Origin: Clostridia bacterium
GTDB lineage: Bacteria > Bacillota > Clostridia > Christensenellales > Borkfalkiaceae
Assembly (NCBI GenBank): GCA_029071285.1
Contig: JAIEAS010000288.1
Location: 1 to 6,656 of the forward strand
Reading direction: 5' to 3'
Length of the DNA stretch: 6,656 nucleotides
Below are positions 4,750 to 6,656 of the stretch, in pieces. Under the pieces are notes generated by a model. It was given only the letters and a program-made list of their open reading frames with translations, searched no databases and had not been told where the DNA came from. Both the position numbers and the translations under genes were made by a program. The stretch's first letter is position 1. Every line of letters starts with the position of its first letter.

Positions 4750-6106
4750 AAAGGCTTTAAAAGAGGCGGATAAAATTATCGCGCGCACGGCAAATACGCG
4801 CAGCTTCGGTGCGATGGAAGGCTATGAAGTTCAGACGCTGGACAAACTGTTCGAAAGCTGCCGCAACTTCGATACTCTTAATAAAAAGCTTGCAAAGGCG
4901 GTTACGGACGCGGCAAAGGAATACAGCGTCTGTTACTGCGTGGACGGCGCGGTTTGCGAGGACGAGGCTTGCCGCATAATACTTGCAAAGCACAGGGACT
5001 GCGAGGTTTTCGAGGGCGCTTCCAAGTCCGCGCACGCGGCAAACCTTGCTAGGCTGAAAAGCCCACAGTACACGGCGGTTTCCGCGTACGATATACAAAA
5101 TTTAAAGAGCTGCGCGGCTGCGGTAGTCTACGATATAGACGGATATTTCATCGCAACGCAGGTAAAACTCGTTCTTTCAAATCTGTTCGGCGAAGAGGCG
5201 GACTGCACCTTTATTCACGGCGACGAGGCCGAAAAAATAAAGGTGTACGAGATTGACCGTAAAAAGGAATACGACTATTCCTGCGCGGTCGCGGTCGAAG
5301 AGGGCGAGTTCCTCAAAAAAGAGCGTTACGACTACGCCGACCTCGAAAAAATGATAAAGCTTCTGCGCGCGCCGGACGGCTGTCCGTGGGACAGGGCGCA
5401 GACAAACGAAAGCATTAAATCGAACGTAATTGAAGAGGCGTACGAGCTGGCCGACGCAATCGAGCGCGGCGACGACTACGATATGGAAGAGGAAACGGGC
5501 GACGTTCTGCTGCAAGCCGCATTCCACGCGGTTATGAAAGAGGAGCAGGGCGCGTTCAACGGCGCGGACGCTATTACGCGGCTCATAAAAAAACTGATTT
5601 TCCGCCACTCGCACATTTTCGGAAGCGACAAGGCAAAGGACGATACCGAGGCTCTGGGCGTCTGGGAAAAGAATAAGCGCGAGGAAAAAAGTCAGAAAAG
5701 CTATTCCGATACTGTAATCGCCGTTCCCAAAAATATGCCCGCGTGCATGCGCGCGCAGAAGGTCGGAAAGCGCTCCTCTAAGTGCGGGATGGACTTTTTA
5801 TCCCCCGTGTCTGCCTCCGAGAAGCTCGCGGAAGAAATCACCGAATTAATCGACGCGTGCGTTGCCGAGGATAAAGAGGCAATATTCGACGAGGCGGGCG
5901 ACGTTCTGTACTCGGCGGTAAACGTGTGCCGTCTTGCGGGCGTTGACTGCGAGGAAGCTCTGCACGCCGCGGTCGATAAGTTCATTAACAGGTTTACCGT
6001 CTTTGAAAAACTTGCAACCGCGGACGGCGAAAAGATAGAAGATATGGACCCGTCGCGCTGGGATTACTATTGGGCGCTTGCTAAAAATGAACTTAAAAAG
6101 CATTGA
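4691..6106 (+). CDS. mazG: YabN/MazG: degenerate tetrapyrrole-methylase-like domain fused to tandem MazG NTP pyrophosphohydrolase
   Basis: MazG hydrolyses (d)NTPs to the monophosphate and pyrophosphate, a house-cleaning role; in Bacillota it is fused to an N-terminal SAM-methylase-like domain (YabN). The 471 residues here (Bacillus YabN is about 490) show that architecture. Residues 1 to about 205 form the methylase-like part, and about 213-471 hold two MazG repeats. Repeat 1 has LRAPDGCPWDRAQT (225-238), EEAYE (248-252), ETGD (268-271) and KLIFRHSHIFG (301-311). Repeat 2 has EEITE (381-385), EAGD (401-404) and KFINRF (430-435). Both repeats thus keep the EExxE...ExxD magnesium ligands. The methylase part starts well (ITLIGLG, then LT) but lacks the glycine-rich loop and the VPGHP-type segment, which reads YCVDGAVCEDEA (82-93), so methyl transfer is doubtful. 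The gene overlaps the flippase by 59 nt and the next gene by 20 nt, suggesting translational coupling. Confidence 0.93.
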   Translation: MKITLIGLGTDRYGLTKGGEKALKEADKIIARTANTRSFGAMEGYEVQTLDKLFESCRNFDTLNKKLAKAVTDAAKEYSVCYCVDGAVCEDEACRIILAKHRDCEVFEGASKSAHAANLARLKSPQYTAVSAYDIQNLKSCAAAVVYDIDGYFIATQVKLVLSNLFGEEADCTFIHGDEAEKIKVYEIDRKKEYDYSCAVAVEEGEFLKKERYDYADLEKMIKLLRAPDGCPWDRAQTNESIKSNVIEEAYELADAIERGDDYDMEEETGDVLLQAAFHAVMKEEQGAFNGADAITRLIKKLIFRHSHIFGSDKAKDDTEALGVWEKNKREEKSQKSYSDTVIAVPKNMPACMRAQKVGKRSSKCGMDFLSPVSASEKLAEEITELIDACVAEDKEAIFDEAGDVLYSAVNVCRLAGVDCEEALHAAVDKFINRFTVFEKLATADGEKIEDMDPSRWDYYWALAKNELKKH

Positions 6107-6656
6107 GATAGGCAAACTACATACCAAAAACAACGTCTTTCTGGCGCCGCTCGCGGGCTACACCAACGCCGTGTTCAGGGAGATGTGTTTTGATCTCGGC
6201 GCGGGACTTACCTTTACCGAAATGGTCAGCGCAAAGGGGCTCTGTTACGGCAGCGAAAGAACGGAAGAATTGCTGTTCGTTCCGAAGACCTACGCAGGGA
6301 TTAAGGCCTGCCAGATTTTCGGAAACGACCCCGAGATTATGCGCCGAGCTTGCGAGAGCGAAGCGTTAAAAGACTTCGAACTTATCGATATAAATATGGG
6401 CTGTCCTATGCCCAAAATTTACAACAACGGCGAGGGAAGCGCGCTTCTGAACGACCTGCCCCTTGCGGAAAAAATTATTTCCGCCTGCAAAAAAAGCGGA
6501 AAAGAGGTGTCCGTAAAGTTCCGCATAGGTCTGGACGAAAACCGCATAATTTCCGCTGAGTTTGCAAAACTGTGCGAGGGCGCGGGCGCGGATATGATTT
6601 GCGTGCACGGCAGAACGCGTGACAAAATTTATTCGGGCGCGGTAAACTATAAAGAG
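6087..6656 (+). CDS. dus: tRNA-dihydrouridine synthase (3' partial)
   Basis: Dus enzymes use FMN and NADPH to reduce uridines in the tRNA D-loop. The 190 visible residues are the N-terminal part of the TIM barrel, and the gene runs past the right edge. Family motifs are intact: APLAGYTNAVFR (20-31, FMN-binding start of the barrel), FTEMVSA (43-49), a short QIFGNDPE (76-83), and the signature IDINMGCPMPKI (100-111) with catalytic C106, followed by GEGSALL (115-121). K144 and R146 lie in VSVKFRIG, and VHGRTR (173-178) and YSG (182-184) follow. It looks DusB-like, but the specificity class cannot be fixed from a partial sequence. ATG 6087 lies inside the end of mazG (20-nt overlap) with no clear ribosome-binding site, so initiation probably depends on mazG translation; an in-frame TTG at 6078 is a weaker alternative. 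In B. subtilis the gene after yabN is yabO, so this neighbour differs. Confidence 0.92.
   Translation, partial: MNLKSIEIGKLHTKNNVFLAPLAGYTNAVFREMCFDLGAGLTFTEMVSAKGLCYGSERTEELLFVPKTYAGIKACQIFGNDPEIMRRACESEALKDFELIDINMGCPMPKIYNNGEGSALLNDLPLAEKIISACKKSGKEVSVKFRIGLDENRIISAEFAKLCEGAGADMICVHGRTRDKIYSGAVNYKE

Noticed and set aside
5177..5614. Minus-strand open frame of 145 codons opposite mazG
   Set aside because: It is opposite the conserved first MazG repeat and is an antisense shadow without domain features.

Overview
The window looks like chromosomal DNA from a Gram-positive Bacillota, most likely an uncultured member of the Clostridia with roughly 50% GC. The main reason is the gene order spoVT - spoVB-like flippase - yabN/mazG, which is the conserved sporulation-associated order of Bacillus and Clostridia. 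Intergenic gaps are short, several start codons have AGGAG-type Shine-Dalgarno sites, and neighbouring genes overlap. All confidently coding regions lie on the + strand. No RNA gene, insertion sequence, CRISPR array or long repeat is visible, and no gap exceeds 100 bases.

Layout. Positions 1-116 hold the last codons of an unrecognised membrane protein, followed by a GC-rich hairpin. A sigma-A-like promoter (162-190) then drives a YczE/DUF6198-type six-helix membrane protein (214-1011). A second promoter of nearly the same design (1034-1062) drives an Lgt-family membrane protein (1093-2001), which ends at a textbook intrinsic terminator (2009-2040). A stand-alone metallo-beta-lactamase-fold hydrolase follows (2061-2699).

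The second half reads as one sporulation/housekeeping unit. It holds spoVT (2790-3335), preceded by a plausible sigma-G/sigma-F-type promoter, then a SpoVB/YabM-like flippase (3382-4749), then a YabN/MazG two-part protein (4691-6106), then a tRNA-dihydrouridine synthase that runs off the right edge (6087-6656). The last three genes overlap at their ends (59 and 20 nt), so they are probably co-transcribed and translationally coupled. A hairpin just before the flippase start could tune expression between spoVT and the downstream genes.

I do not see an undescribed multi-gene system. The most interesting points concern individual genes: (1) the Lgt-family protein has cysteines or a hydrophobic residue at three positions that matter in canonical Lgt; (2) the methylase half of YabN has lost its recognisable SAM-binding loops while both MazG halves keep their metal ligands; (3) a sigma-G-like promoter sits at the expected place before spoVT; (4) the flippase start lacks a clear ribosome-binding site and is crowded by a hairpin; (5) the flippase looks short at its C-terminus and its tail is written over the mazG start.
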